From SXRF01 sp038043465 (GTDB lineage: Bacteria; Pseudomonadota; Alphaproteobacteria; Rickettsiales; SXRF01): a stretch of DNA of 64,000 nucleotides. Position numbers and translations under genes: made by a program. The first letter of the stretch is position 1. Each line of letters opens with the position of its first letter. The stretch spans positions 310,001 to 374,000 of the forward strand of contig JBBTBX010000006.1 in assembly GCA_038043465.1 (NCBI GenBank), read 5' to 3'. Under the pieces are notes generated by a model, which worked only from the letters and a program-made list of their open reading frames with translations, did no database searches and was not told the DNA's origin. Positions 1-9,287 of the stretch are shown piece by piece.

Positions 1-2
1 TT

Positions 3-410
3 ATGTTTGACGGTGAAATTATAACCCAAAAAGCCGATAATCTTGCACAGCAAGCTGCCGAACTTGCTGAAGACATTAACGCAATGAATTTGCAATTACA
101 GCAGCAAGGAGCAATCGACCCGTTTATTTTCGGTCTTACAGTTTTTGTGCTGGCGTGTTTTGTTGGATATTACGTGGTCTGGAAAGTGACCCCTGCCCTG
201 CACACTCCACTTATGGCAGTAACCAATGCTATTTCCGGAATTATCGTAGTTGGTGCAATCATCGCGCTGGGGCCAGATGGGTATGGGTTTTCACACTTGT
301 ACGGTTTTATCGCGGTGGTGATAGCCTCTATTAATATATTCGGCGGGTTTGTGGTAACTCACCGTATGCTCTCCATGTTCCAGAAAAAGCCGGTTAAAGA
401 GAAGCACTAA
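3..410 (+). CDS. pntAB: NAD(P) transhydrogenase alpha subunit, part 2 (membrane part)
   Basis: This is the small membrane piece of the alpha subunit of the proton-translocating NAD(P) transhydrogenase, which couples proton entry to reduction of NADP by NADH in the inner membrane. The 135-residue product has a polar N-terminus (about 1-38) and hydrophobic segments near 40-62, 66-90 and 97-120. The run HTPLMAVTNAISG around residues 67-79 is highly characteristic of the family. Alphaproteobacteria commonly carry the alpha subunit as two genes, so a part 1 upstream and pntB nearby are expected, but the window edge hides upstream sequence and the next gene is on the other strand. The ATG lies at the third base of the window, so the start and its ribosome site cannot be judged. 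Confidence 0.88.
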   Translation: MFDGEIITQKADNLAQQAAELAEDINAMNLQLQQQGAIDPFIFGLTVFVLACFVGYYVVWKVTPALHTPLMAVTNAISGIIVVGAIIALGPDGYGFSHLYGFIAVVIASINIFGGFVVTHRMLSMFQKKPVKEKH

Positions 411-412
411 AT

Positions 413-907
413 TTATTCTATTATTTCGTCAGGATATACTCCCCATATTCCGGTTTTTTCGATCCATCCCTTGTGACCGTTAATATGAATACGACACCAG
501 CTCCTAGTACACTCAACTAGCTTGCAAACTACCGTTGGCTCAACTTTAAGCAGAGGTTTAGCCTCTTTTTCATGGTCCTTCCTCACAATTTGCGACTTTT
601 TACCTTTAATAATAACATTCCGTTTCCCATCCAGCATGGTTTTATGCACCCAACCGCTTGTGCCTTCAGAATCGTTGATTTTTCTCCACATATCAAACTC
701 TTCGATAACTTCTACCGGCATCCCTTCTCTTCTATAAACCCAGGAAATAGGATAACGAGTGCCTGGACCAGTGCGAACATTAACCTCATCAGATTTAAGG
801 GAAACAAAGCGAGGAATAGGCAAGCCACTATTACCCGCGGCCACAGCAGAAAAAGGTGGCGCCGAGCACAAAATCAAGGCGCAGACAAAAATTAATCTAT
901 AAAACAT
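413..907 (-). CDS. secreted bacterial SH3 (SH3_4 type) protein
   Basis: A 164-residue protein with a clear signal peptide (about 1-24, ending AVAAG) and two SH3-like modules. The first (about 35-95) carries RTGPGTRYPISWVYRR, then WRKI and GWVHKTML, the hallmark pattern of the alphaproteobacterial SH3_4/DUF1058 family. The second (about 100-160) is more divergent and contains three cysteines and GWIEKTGIWGVY. Such modules usually bind cell-wall or protein ligands in the periplasm; the ligand here is unknown. The gene converges on the transhydrogenase subunit with two bases between stop codons and is divergent from the TPS operon across about 160 bp. Confidence 0.8.
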   Translation of the reverse strand: MFYRLIFVCALILCSAPPFSAVAAGNSGLPIPRFVSLKSDEVNVRTGPGTRYPISWVYRREGMPVEVIEEFDMWRKINDSEGTSGWVHKTMLDGKRNVIIKGKKSQIVRKDHEKEAKPLLKVEPTVVCKLVECTRSWCRIHINGHKGWIEKTGIWGVYPDEIIE

Positions 908-1068
908 AATATGTTATAATACCAACATCTCAAGCTTTTGAAAAGAGCGTAAATCTAATCGATAATAAATTGCATATTACCCATTTATGTGATAGAGGCA
1001 TGCTGTTGAAAATATAGCTTTGTCTCAATTAAGATATAAAATTTATACAAAAATAAGGGAAAAATATC

Positions 1069-2781
1069 ATGCATCGCCCACGCAATCTGGTAAATAATCA
1101 GCTTCTGTTAGCTCTAACCACATCGGCTTTAGTAATGTCTCCTGTAGTTGCAGGTGCTGTGGTTATTCCAGATACAGCACGCCCAGAAAATATTCAGCGT
1201 CAACTGCAGATTAATACCCAACGTCCAGAACTCAGCAAAAACCAGATTATCACCGTGCAAGAGCAAGGTGGCGGAAAAGAACTTAAGGGCAATATTGCTT
1301 TTACCTTGAAGTCTGTGCGTTTTGAAGGTTCAAAAAATTTAAATCCCAACGATCTTATACGGTTCTATAAGGACAAGCTAGGCAAAAGCGTTACTCTCAA
1401 TGAACTCAATAAAATGGCAGCCAGTGTCACTTCTCATTACCGTAATGAAGGGTTTATATTGACCCGTGCCGTTGTTCCTCCACAGAGAATAGAAAACGGA
1501 ATTGTAACAGTACGTGTTATTGAAGGTTTTGTAAGCGATGTACAGCTGAAGGGTGATGTTGGTAATTCCAACAGTATCCTATATAGCTATGCTGAAAAAA
1601 TAAAACAGGCTAAACCTCTTGATGCAGAAACCCTTGAACGTTATCTGTTGCTTATGGAAGATCTACCAGGAGTGGAAGCTCGCGCGGTTATCCAGCCATC
1701 CTCAACAACGCCGGGCGCATCACAAGTAGTTGTAAATATTAAACGCAACAAGTTTGAAGGCAGCACTTTAGTTCTGAACAATCGTGGTACGCGTTATTTA
1801 GGTCCGGTTCAGGCAACCGGCGTGCTTGCTGTCAATAACCTAATGCAACAGGACGAACAGACATCTCTACGTGTCATAAACACTATTTTCTATCCTGATG
1901 AACTTAAATATTTTGGCGCACGCCACGAACATGCGGTTGGCAGTTACGGTACTAAGGTTATATTGGATGGCGAGTTTATTGCAACCAAGCCTGGATATAC
2001 GCTGGAAGCCTTCGATGTTACCGGTGAAAATTACAAGCTGGAAGCATCAGTATCCCACCCGGTTCTACGCAGCCGCCAATCGAACTGGTTTTTGAATTCT
2101 GATTTCTATATGCAGAGAGTGAATTTAAGCTCATTTAACACCAATCTTTATCAGGATCATCTGCGGGTGCTGACTCTTGGTAGCGCCTATGACTTTATTG
2201 ACCAATTAAATGCCGTAAATAAGGTAGAGGGCATCGTGTCTAAAGGATTCAGCTGGGGTACAAGCAATAATGGCTTGGCACATTCACGAGCAAATGGTGA
2301 AGCAAGCTTCGTCAAGTTCAACGCTAACGCCACTCGTGTCCAACCTATAACTGGACCGTGGGCAGCCACTCTCTCGGTTGAAGGGCAATATTCACTGGAT
2401 CCTTTATATGCTGCAGAAGAATATGCTCTTGGTGGACAGAGATTTGGTTCGGCTTTTGATCCAGCAGAAATAAGCGGTGATTCTGGAATAGCTGGTCGTA
2501 TTGAGCTACAATATAACGGAACTTCTGATTACCAATATCTACCTACTTACCAACCTTATGTATTTTATGACATAGGTGAAGTCTGGAATCGTAATATTTT
2601 AGCTGCTTCTGAAGCAAAGTCAGCTTCTTTGGCATCTACTGGTGTTGGAGCGCGCTTTAACATGTCAGATACACTGACCGGAAGTATGGAGTATTCTGTG
2701 CCGCTAACCAGAAAAGTAGCTACAGGAAGTGGTGATGGCTATGAGCCCAGGTTCTTCTTCAACCTTCAGTATCGCTATTAA
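1069..2781 (+). CDS. two-partner secretion outer-membrane transporter (TpsB, ShlB/FhaC family)
   Basis: A 570-residue Omp85-superfamily transporter that should export the TpsA protein encoded downstream. A signal peptide spans about 1-29. A ShlB-type POTRA domain follows at about 75-152 (FTLKSVRFEGSKNL, then RNEGFILTRAVVPPQ), then a second POTRA at about 153-230 (LLLMEDLPGV is typical). The rest is a beta-barrel ending in FNLQYRY, a C-terminal aromatic strand suited to BAM recognition. Length is normal for the family. It is the first gene of a three-gene operon with tpsA (174 bp downstream) and sapC. The specificity for the adjacent TpsA is inferred from gene order, as usual for these systems. 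Confidence 0.9.
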   Translation: MHRPRNLVNNQLLLALTTSALVMSPVVAGAVVIPDTARPENIQRQLQINTQRPELSKNQIITVQEQGGGKELKGNIAFTLKSVRFEGSKNLNPNDLIRFYKDKLGKSVTLNELNKMAASVTSHYRNEGFILTRAVVPPQRIENGIVTVRVIEGFVSDVQLKGDVGNSNSILYSYAEKIKQAKPLDAETLERYLLLMEDLPGVEARAVIQPSSTTPGASQVVVNIKRNKFEGSTLVLNNRGTRYLGPVQATGVLAVNNLMQQDEQTSLRVINTIFYPDELKYFGARHEHAVGSYGTKVILDGEFIATKPGYTLEAFDVTGENYKLEASVSHPVLRSRQSNWFLNSDFYMQRVNLSSFNTNLYQDHLRVLTLGSAYDFIDQLNAVNKVEGIVSKGFSWGTSNNGLAHSRANGEASFVKFNANATRVQPITGPWAATLSVEGQYSLDPLYAAEEYALGGQRFGSAFDPAEISGDSGIAGRIELQYNGTSDYQYLPTYQPYVFYDIGEVWNRNILAASEAKSASLASTGVGARFNMSDTLTGSMEYSVPLTRKVATGSGDGYEPRFFFNLQYRY

Positions 2782-2871
2782 TTAGCACTGAAAAGACAAC
2801 AACCTAGGCTTTTAAAAGTTTAAAACTTTATTAAATAAAGTGACTAATAGTTACTTTTTAGTTAATAACTC

Positions 2872-2900
2872 TTGACTAAATAGGACGATTCAGCTAGAAA
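2872..2900 (+). promoter_or_regulatory. candidate sigma-70-like promoter for tpsA
   Basis: TTGACT (2872-2877) is followed after 17 bases by TAGAAA (2895-2900), 56 bases before the tpsA start. It lies in the 174-bp gap after tpsB, so tpsA may also be transcribed independently of tpsB. A ribosome site (AGAAGG) sits just before the tpsA ATG. This is read by eye from spacing and consensus only. Confidence 0.4.
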
Positions 2901-2955
2901 GAGTTGCATAAAGTTCAAATAGAATAGGTTTAATATTAAGAAGAAGGTTTCAATT

Positions 2956-5900
2956 ATGAGCAATTTATCTAGGAAAAACAGTCAGATGCAATCTCTCGCA
3001 AAATACTCTACCGTTAACATGTCACGTCTTTTATGTGCCTCTGCTGCATTCGTACTTATTCAGGCAAGCAACGCTCACGCGAATCCAACTGGCGCAGTTG
3101 TTACCTCTGGAGATGTAAATATAAGCTCACCACAAGCTGGCAAACTGATTGTTAACCAAAATACCGATAAAGCAGTGATTAACTGGAACAATTTCGATAT
3201 TAACAATGGCGAATCTACACAGTTCATCCAACCTTCTTCCAATTCTGTTGCCCTCAACCGTATCACCGACGGTAATCCGACTAAAATTCTCGGAGAACTA
3301 TCGGCTAACGGAAAATTGATGATTGTGAACGGCAATGGTGTATTTTTTGGTGAGAATTCACGGGTTGACGTCGCTGGTTTGATTGCAAGTACCGCCGATA
3401 CTTCTGACGCTGATTTCCTGGCTGGAAAAACCAATCTTTCCGTTGCCGGAAAAGCAGATGCCAGCATCGTTAATAAAGGCTCTATCACTGCTGCTGAAGG
3501 AGGACTCGTAGCTCTTGTTGCCCCGAATGTCCGCAATGACGGTGTTATTCAAGCTAATCTTGGCACTGTAGCACTGGCCAGCGCAGAAACTGCAAGCATC
3601 GATTTCTATGGCGATAATCTTTACAGCTTTGCACTAGACAAAGAAGCCAGCTCATCTGTAGCAGGCGTTGAGAATAACGGTATAATTTCTATAGGTGGCG
3701 GCAAAGTTCTGCTTACTGCCAAAGTTGCTAAAAACGTTGTTGACAATGTAATCAATAACACTGGGATCATCGAAGCCAGCTCTGCCCATATGGAAGGTGG
3801 AACTGTGGTTCTTGATGGTGGCAATGGCAATGTAAAACTTTCTGGCACTATCAATACTTCCGGCAATACTGGAGGCAATGTAACTGTAACTGGTGAAAAT
3901 ATTGCTCTTGCTTCTGCCAACATAAACGCAAGTGGGAAAAATGGTGGCGGAACAGTAAAAATAGGTGGCGATTATCAGGGCAAAGGTGCTTTGCCTCACG
4001 CCAAGACTGTTAAAGCTGATGCGGCAAGCAAAATAGACGTAAGTGCTACTGATTCAGGAAATGGTGGAACTTCTATTGTATGGTCAGATGAACTAACCAA
4101 CTTCAAAGGAACAATACTCGGTACTGGCGGCGTTAATGGTGGCGATGGTGGTCTTGCCGAAGTTTCTTCAAAAGGCAGCCTTGGATTTAGTGGATTCGCT
4201 GACTTACACGCAACAAATGGCAAAGCTGGAACTTTATTGTTAGATCCAGGCAGCTTGTTCCTTGGCAATGTTGGTGATTTCAGCTTCCTTGGTGATGATT
4301 TCGTAAAAGTTGATGCGACTATCGCTACTTTGAATACCGGAACTAATGTTACCCAAACTGCAACTAACAACATCAGCGTGCTTGGCGATATAGTCTGGAC
4401 CGGTTCAGGTTCTCTTACCCTAAGCGCAGGTAATAACGCATATATTGAAAGCGATATTCTATCTTCATTTAATGGGACAGAAACACAGGGCGCAGTTAAC
4501 ATTAATGTTGGCAACAACATCTATCTTGGCAATGCTGATATAAACACTGTTGGTGGTGATATAACTGCCAATACCAAAGAATTCCACATGAGCAACAGCA
4601 CCATGAAGAGTGTGAATGGCGATGTTGAAATCAACAACACAGCAAAATTTGCAGCTAGTGGTCCTGTAATTATCGAAGGTCAGTCAGTTAAATTTTTCCA
4701 GAGCGCGGATGGCAGCATCCAGAATGCAATTGATGCGGTTGGCAATACCGGAGCAGGCGGAACCTTGCTACAACTGCGGGATGGCATCTGGAATGAAGAT
4801 ATTGCTATTAACCACAGCAACTTTGTTTTAAATGGTAACGGCGCAGGCAACAGCATTATTAATGCTACAGTTCCGGCAGTATCTCACACAATTAAAGTAT
4901 TGGACGGAAACAACGATGTTACTATATCTAACCTAGCAGTAAATGGTGGAGAAATAGGAATCAGCGTCAAAAACAATACTGGTTTCAAACTTGATAATGC
5001 TAAAGTGTCAAACGCAGAAACCGGTCTGATGCTGGATTCCACAGTTGGTGCTTTAGTTACCAACAGCACCTTTGAAAACAACTTTGCGGGTATCGCAGGT
5101 AACAATACCAACCTTACCAAGGTAGCAAATAACTCATTCCTCGGCAATTTCGGCGGAGCAGGTTTTGATGGTGACACCAACCTGACTATTCAGGATAATG
5201 GTTTCAATAATAATTTTATAGGTATCGCGCTTATTGATGTGGTAGGTGCGCCGGTTACCGGAAACACCTTCAACTCTGGCAATTTGGGAATTCTAGCTGA
5301 CGGCGGTGAATCGATAGTGCTAGACAACAATGAAATGACCGGTGTTGCTAATGGTGTTGCTGCTCTTGATTCAACAGGCATAAAAATCACGGATAACAAA
5401 CTGGATGGCAATGGTGTTGGCTTAAGCGGTATATATATACTTAGCGGTGGCGTAAACAGCGTTATTGCCGGCAACGTTGTTGATGATTTCAGCACTGGCA
5501 TAGGCGTTGAAAACAGCACCGATACCGGTATTTTCTTTAACGAAGTAAAAAATATAATCGGGGATGCAATCTTCCTGAATAACAATACACATACTCTTGT
5601 TTATCAGAACAATATTTTTAATGCGAATAATGGTGTGCATGTGGTTGGCAGCACAAGAACAGACGTTATAGAAAATACTGTTCATAACACTGGAACCGGT
5701 ATTCTAGCTGAGAATGATTCTATAATCTCAATCAAACGCAATGAAGTGTATAACAGCACATCTGGTATTGTTGTAAGTGATTCTGACGGCAGCAACATAG
5801 TGGACATTGAAGATAACAAAGTTCACGATAATATTTTCGGTATAACCGTAAATAATACTGATAATGTTATTCTGAACAGAAACATCTACACCGATAATGG

Positions 5901-6807
5901 CTTCTTTGGTGAACAGGAAGAGGGTGGTTATGGTCTTGGCATATTCGCCAGTGATAACGCTGTATCAACTGGTGAAGAATTCCGTGGTAATATCCTGAGC
6001 ATCCTGCTTGATAACAGCCAGAACACTCTTATCCGTGAAGCATTAGTAAACGTTCCAGACACACGCACTGGCTTATTCATCCGCAATGGTTCCGGTGGCA
6101 CTTTAGTACGCGGTCTGGATATTAATGGCGGTGCTATCGGCGTTCTACTCGATGGTAGAGGCAGTTCAATGCAGTTTGAAAGCAATACCAGTCGCTTTAC
6201 TGGTCAGGATCTTTATTTCGTATTGCAGAATGATGCTATGTTCGCTGGTGGTTCTGTAGCTCAGGCTAATTCATTGGACGCAAGCCAGCAGACTTTTGAT
6301 GGCATTCGTGCTAGTGACTTCACCCCAGCTGATCTTGCTGCAGCGGAAGGAATAACCACCGACGTTGAAGATGCTATCCCAACTATTGGTAACGTATTCT
6401 ATAAAGCGTTCCCACCAGTTAATCCTCCTGCTGGTCTGTCAGGACTAGATGGTCTTAACCAGTTCCAGGAATTCCCAACCATAGTTGGCTTGTTCTCATA
6501 CGCTGGTCGCACCATCACCAACGACCCAGGCGTTACAGCCCCTACTTTTGACATACCGTCACTAAATCTAAGCTTGCTTAGTGGTGGTGGCAGCATTAGC
6601 GGAACAGTCTCAGCTCCAACAGCGTTCTCTCCTAGCCAGCTTGCCGGTCTAGAACCAGCAGCAGGTGGAGCAAATCCGCAGACACTGGCTTCTCTTGAGC
6701 CAGCGGCTGGTGGTATTAATCCTAACTGTGGAAATAACTTCCTCGATGATGGATTTAAGACTAGATTTGACCGTATTACCTGCGAAGTTGAACAGCAGCA
6801 GCAATAA
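2956..6807 (+). CDS. large TPS exoprotein (TpsA) with beta-helix domain
   Basis: A 1283-residue secreted adhesin-like protein. The N-terminus has a long signal region (1-42, cleavage after SNAHA). A haemagglutination-activity (TPS) domain follows at about 43-330, including INWNNFDI, GESTQFIQP, LNRI and a variant NGNGVFFG motif near 124-131. Residues about 600-1050 hold many short NosD/parallel-beta-helix turns, rich in Asn, Gly and Asp (for example NTGIGV- and NNTDN-like rungs). The C-terminus has two near-identical 13-residue repeats with the core EPAAGG, then a loop bounded by C1258 and C1276, the only cysteines outside the signal region. Such a terminal Cys pair recalls the surface-anchoring hook of HMW1-type TpsA proteins. 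The stop overlaps the sapC start by one base. Confidence 0.88.
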   Translation: MSNLSRKNSQMQSLAKYSTVNMSRLLCASAAFVLIQASNAHANPTGAVVTSGDVNISSPQAGKLIVNQNTDKAVINWNNFDINNGESTQFIQPSSNSVALNRITDGNPTKILGELSANGKLMIVNGNGVFFGENSRVDVAGLIASTADTSDADFLAGKTNLSVAGKADASIVNKGSITAAEGGLVALVAPNVRNDGVIQANLGTVALASAETASIDFYGDNLYSFALDKEASSSVAGVENNGIISIGGGKVLLTAKVAKNVVDNVINNTGIIEASSAHMEGGTVVLDGGNGNVKLSGTINTSGNTGGNVTVTGENIALASANINASGKNGGGTVKIGGDYQGKGALPHAKTVKADAASKIDVSATDSGNGGTSIVWSDELTNFKGTILGTGGVNGGDGGLAEVSSKGSLGFSGFADLHATNGKAGTLLLDPGSLFLGNVGDFSFLGDDFVKVDATIATLNTGTNVTQTATNNISVLGDIVWTGSGSLTLSAGNNAYIESDILSSFNGTETQGAVNINVGNNIYLGNADINTVGGDITANTKEFHMSNSTMKSVNGDVEINNTAKFAASGPVIIEGQSVKFFQSADGSIQNAIDAVGNTGAGGTLLQLRDGIWNEDIAINHSNFVLNGNGAGNSIINATVPAVSHTIKVLDGNNDVTISNLAVNGGEIGISVKNNTGFKLDNAKVSNAETGLMLDSTVGALVTNSTFENNFAGIAGNNTNLTKVANNSFLGNFGGAGFDGDTNLTIQDNGFNNNFIGIALIDVVGAPVTGNTFNSGNLGILADGGESIVLDNNEMTGVANGVAALDSTGIKITDNKLDGNGVGLSGIYILSGGVNSVIAGNVVDDFSTGIGVENSTDTGIFFNEVKNIIGDAIFLNNNTHTLVYQNNIFNANNGVHVVGSTRTDVIENTVHNTGTGILAENDSIISIKRNEVYNSTSGIVVSDSDGSNIVDIEDNKVHDNIFGITVNNTDNVILNRNIYTDNGFFGEQEEGGYGLGIFASDNAVSTGEEFRGNILSILLDNSQNTLIREALVNVPDTRTGLFIRNGSGGTLVRGLDINGGAIGVLLDGRGSSMQFESNTSRFTGQDLYFVLQNDAMFAGGSVAQANSLDASQQTFDGIRASDFTPADLAAAEGITTDVEDAIPTIGNVFYKAFPPVNPPAGLSGLDGLNQFQEFPTIVGLFSYAGRTITNDPGVTAPTFDIPSLNLSLLSGGGSISGTVSAPTAFSPSQLAGLEPAAGGANPQTLASLEPAAGGINPNCGNNFLDDGFKTRFDRITCEVEQQQQ

Positions 6808-7580
6808 TGTCGGGCGCACAAACAAATGGCAAGTCGGGGGGTAATATTCCTTCTGGCTTGCCACTTCTTTATAAGCTGCCAAGCGCATTGGATTCTAGAA
6901 GGCACGCACAGGCTTCAATAAGTAAGCTGGTTGATTATTCTTTTGCTAAACAGACAAATTCCCTGCCAATCAACCTAGCCGAATTTGGGCAGGCAATGCG
7001 CCACTATCCAATAGTTTTCAGCAATGATAAAGAGCCAGTACCAGTAGTTATTGTAGGTATGGAGCAAAATAACTACTTCATAAAGCCCGATAATTCCTGG
7101 CAAGATGGCGCATATATTCCTGCCTATGTCCGTCAATATCCTTTTATCTTTTTTGAACGTCCCGAAGAAAAGAAATTATATCTTTGTGTAGATGAAGCCG
7201 CGCCGCAATTCAGCGCGACTAAAACAGATAATAGCAAAGCACTTTACACAGCAGATGGCAAACCCACAGCACTTACAAATAATGCCATGAAATTCTGCAC
7301 AGCTTTTTATCAGCACCATATTATCACCCGCAATTTCTGCGCAGACCTAAAAGAACATAAATTATTACAGCCTTACCAATCAGAAATAACCTTGTCTTCT
7401 GGTAAAAAAACTAAGCTGTCAGGCTTCCAGATGATTGATGAAAAAGCCCTAAATGCACTGCCTGATAAAATATTTTTGGAGTTCCGTAAAAAAGGTTGGC
7501 TGGCATTTATTTATTTTTCACTGGCTTCCACCTCGAACTGGAAAAACCTAGCCGAACTAGAGGCAAAATTTACAGCTTAA
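6807..7580 (+). CDS. SapC family protein
   Basis: A 257-residue protein matching the SapC family by its pattern: LPLLYKLPSALDSRRH near the N-terminus, PIVFSND, DGAYIPAYVRQYPF around 100-113, then a C-terminal LSGFQMIDEKALNALPD. There is no signal peptide, so it should be cytoplasmic. Family members occur near surface-layer genes and TonB-receptor/halogenase/cupin clusters, and the biochemical role is not settled. Here the ATG overlaps the tpsA stop (TAATG), so translation is coupled to the exoprotein, suggesting a role in making, modifying or escorting it. That role is inference. Its 3' end overlaps moeB convergently by 24 bp. Confidence 0.85.
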   Translation: MSGAQTNGKSGGNIPSGLPLLYKLPSALDSRRHAQASISKLVDYSFAKQTNSLPINLAEFGQAMRHYPIVFSNDKEPVPVVIVGMEQNNYFIKPDNSWQDGAYIPAYVRQYPFIFFERPEEKKLYLCVDEAAPQFSATKTDNSKALYTADGKPTALTNNAMKFCTAFYQHHIITRNFCADLKEHKLLQPYQSEITLSSGKKTKLSGFQMIDEKALNALPDKIFLEFRKKGWLAFIYFSLASTSNWKNLAELEAKFTA

Positions 7581-8306
7581 ATCATGCGGCAAAGTCACTT
7601 TGCGGATGTTCATGGTGAGCGCGTCAATAATCAGCAAACTGCCCGATAATGACTGCCCAATTTCAAGTAACTCTTTAATAACTTCGAGTGCCTGCATGCT
7701 GCCGAGCATCCCCGCTAACGGTCCGATAATTCCTTCTTGGGCGCAGGCGATTTCCCTTTCCGGCATCTCCGGAACAAGACAGCGATAACAGGGATGCCCC
7801 TCACACAAATATGGTTTGAATGTTGAAAGCTGGGCAGAAAATCCGCTGATAGCCGCCGAAACTAATGGTTTTTTTTCCTGCAAACAAGCAGCACTTACAG
7901 CAAAACGTGTTTCAAAATTATCGCTGCCATCAACCACAATATCAAAATCACGAATCAGTTTATTTGCATTTTCCGATGTGAGTCTTTCCTCAAATATTTC
8001 CACCACGCAGTCAGGATTTACTTCATGCACGCGGTCACGTGCTGAGGCAGCTTTGCTGCGCCCAATATCTGCAGTTTCAAATAAAATTTGTCGCTGGAGG
8101 TTGGATAATTCCACACGATCTGGCTCAACAATCCCAATTTTTCCAACACCAGCAGCAGCAAGATAGGCTATCGCCGCGCTTCCCAACCCACCAGCACCAA
8201 TAACCAAGACTTTGGATGCGAGCAACCGCTCCTGACCTGCTTCCCCAACTTCCGGCAGGACAATATGACGAGCGTAACGACGTTGCTGGTCAGAATTAAA
8301 TCTCAT
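7557..8306 (-). CDS. moeB: HesA/MoeB/ThiF family adenylyltransferase
   Basis: A 249-residue E1-like enzyme that activates the C-terminal Gly-Gly of a ubiquitin-fold sulfur carrier (MoaD or ThiS) by adenylation. Visible are the nucleotide site VLVIGAGGLGS (about 33-43), the DRVELSNLQRQ segment (about 62-72), KPLVSAAISGF, and two zinc CxxC pairs, CYRC (about 174-177) and CKFC at the very C-terminus. There is no rhodanese domain. It is the last gene of coaBC-dut-rrf2-cysK-moeB, one base after cysK, so a link to sulfur transfer and cysteine supply is likely. Because thiS and thiG occur at 47.5-48.5 kb without a thiF beside them, it could also serve thiamine synthesis; sequence alone does not decide. 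Confidence 0.82.
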   Translation of the reverse strand: MRFNSDQQRRYARHIVLPEVGEAGQERLLASKVLVIGAGGLGSAAIAYLAAAGVGKIGIVEPDRVELSNLQRQILFETADIGRSKAASARDRVHEVNPDCVVEIFEERLTSENANKLIRDFDIVVDGSDNFETRFAVSAACLQEKKPLVSAAISGFSAQLSTFKPYLCEGHPCYRCLVPEMPEREIACAQEGIIGPLAGMLGSMQALEVIKELLEIGQSLSGSLLIIDALTMNIRKVTLPHDLSCKFCL

Positions 8307-8307
8307 G

Positions 8308-9267
8308 CTACTCAGAAAACAAATCCGTACTCAAATAACGCTCAGCAGATGACGCGGCAATCACCACAATGAGTTTGCCTTTCATCTCTGGACGCGCGCC
8401 AATTTCAAGGGCAGCAGCTATAGTTGCGCCGGATGAAATACCAACAGGAATCCCCTCTAGTCTGGCGACTTTACGGGCGGTAGCAAATGATGTTTCATTA
8501 CCAATGGCAATGATTTCATCAATCAAATCTTTTTGTAAAACATCAGGAACAAAGCCAGCGCCGATACCCTGAATTTTATGCGGGCCAGGTTTGCCACCAG
8601 AAAGAACAGGGCTATCTTCAGGCTCAACCGCAACAATTCGTACGCCTGGTTTGCGCTGTTTTAAAACCTGCGCCACGCCAGTAATCGTTCCGCCTGTACC
8701 GATCCCTGTAACAAACACATCAACCTTACCGTCAGTATCAGTCCAGATTTCTTCAGCCGTGGTACGGCGATGAATCTCAGGATTAGCTGGGTTTTTAAAC
8801 TGTTGCAGAATAATCGCATTTTTATTTTCCGCCCTTATTTCTTCAGCACGTTCAATTGCGCCGCGCATTCCTTTTGGCGCAGGCGTAAGCTCCAGTTCCG
8901 CACCAAGATGTTTCAGGATTTTACGACGTTCAAGCGACATGCTTTCTGGCATGGTAAGTATCAGACGATAGCCTTTTGCAGCGCAGATAAAAGCAAGAGC
9001 GATGCCAGTATTACCAGAGGTAGGCTCAACCAGAACCGAATCCTTGGTAAGCTGACCGCTTTCCTCCGCCGCCTCAATCATCGACAAGGCAATACGGTCT
9101 TTAACCGAAGAAAGCGGGTTATAAAACTCTGCCTTCACCACAATATCAGCAACTATGCCCGCTTCTTTTGCAAGTCTATTCAAGCGAATAAGAGGAGTAT
9201 TCCCAACGGTTTCGATAATGTTATCGTAAATACGACCGCGCCCAGCTTTATCAAGTTTAGTTGTCAT
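8308..9267 (-). CDS. cysK: cysteine synthase A (O-acetylserine sulfhydrylase)
   Basis: A PLP enzyme that makes cysteine from O-acetylserine and sulfide in the cytoplasm. The 319-residue length is normal. Motifs seen are NTPLIRLNRL, NPLSSVKDR with the PLP lysine (about 56), the substrate loop PTSGNTG (about 82-88), GTGGTITG (about 191-198) for PLP phosphate binding, HKIQGIGAGFVP and a C-terminal ERYLSTDLF. The start is well supported by AAGGAG seven bases upstream of the ATG. It lies 20 bp after an Rrf2 regulator gene and one base before moeB, in a five-gene operon. Confidence 0.93.
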   Translation of the reverse strand: MTTKLDKAGRGRIYDNIIETVGNTPLIRLNRLAKEAGIVADIVVKAEFYNPLSSVKDRIALSMIEAAEESGQLTKDSVLVEPTSGNTGIALAFICAAKGYRLILTMPESMSLERRKILKHLGAELELTPAPKGMRGAIERAEEIRAENKNAIILQQFKNPANPEIHRRTTAEEIWTDTDGKVDVFVTGIGTGGTITGVAQVLKQRKPGVRIVAVEPEDSPVLSGGKPGPHKIQGIGAGFVPDVLQKDLIDEIIAIGNETSFATARKVARLEGIPVGISSGATIAAALEIGARPEMKGKLIVVIAASSAERYLSTDLFSE

Positions 9268-9287
9268 TTCTCTGCTCCTTATTTTGA

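Noticed and set aside
3075..6905. Several long antisense reading frames inside tpsA
   Set aside because: They mirror the repetitive Asn/Gly/Thr codon pattern of tpsA, lack ribosome sites and domains, and overlap one another.
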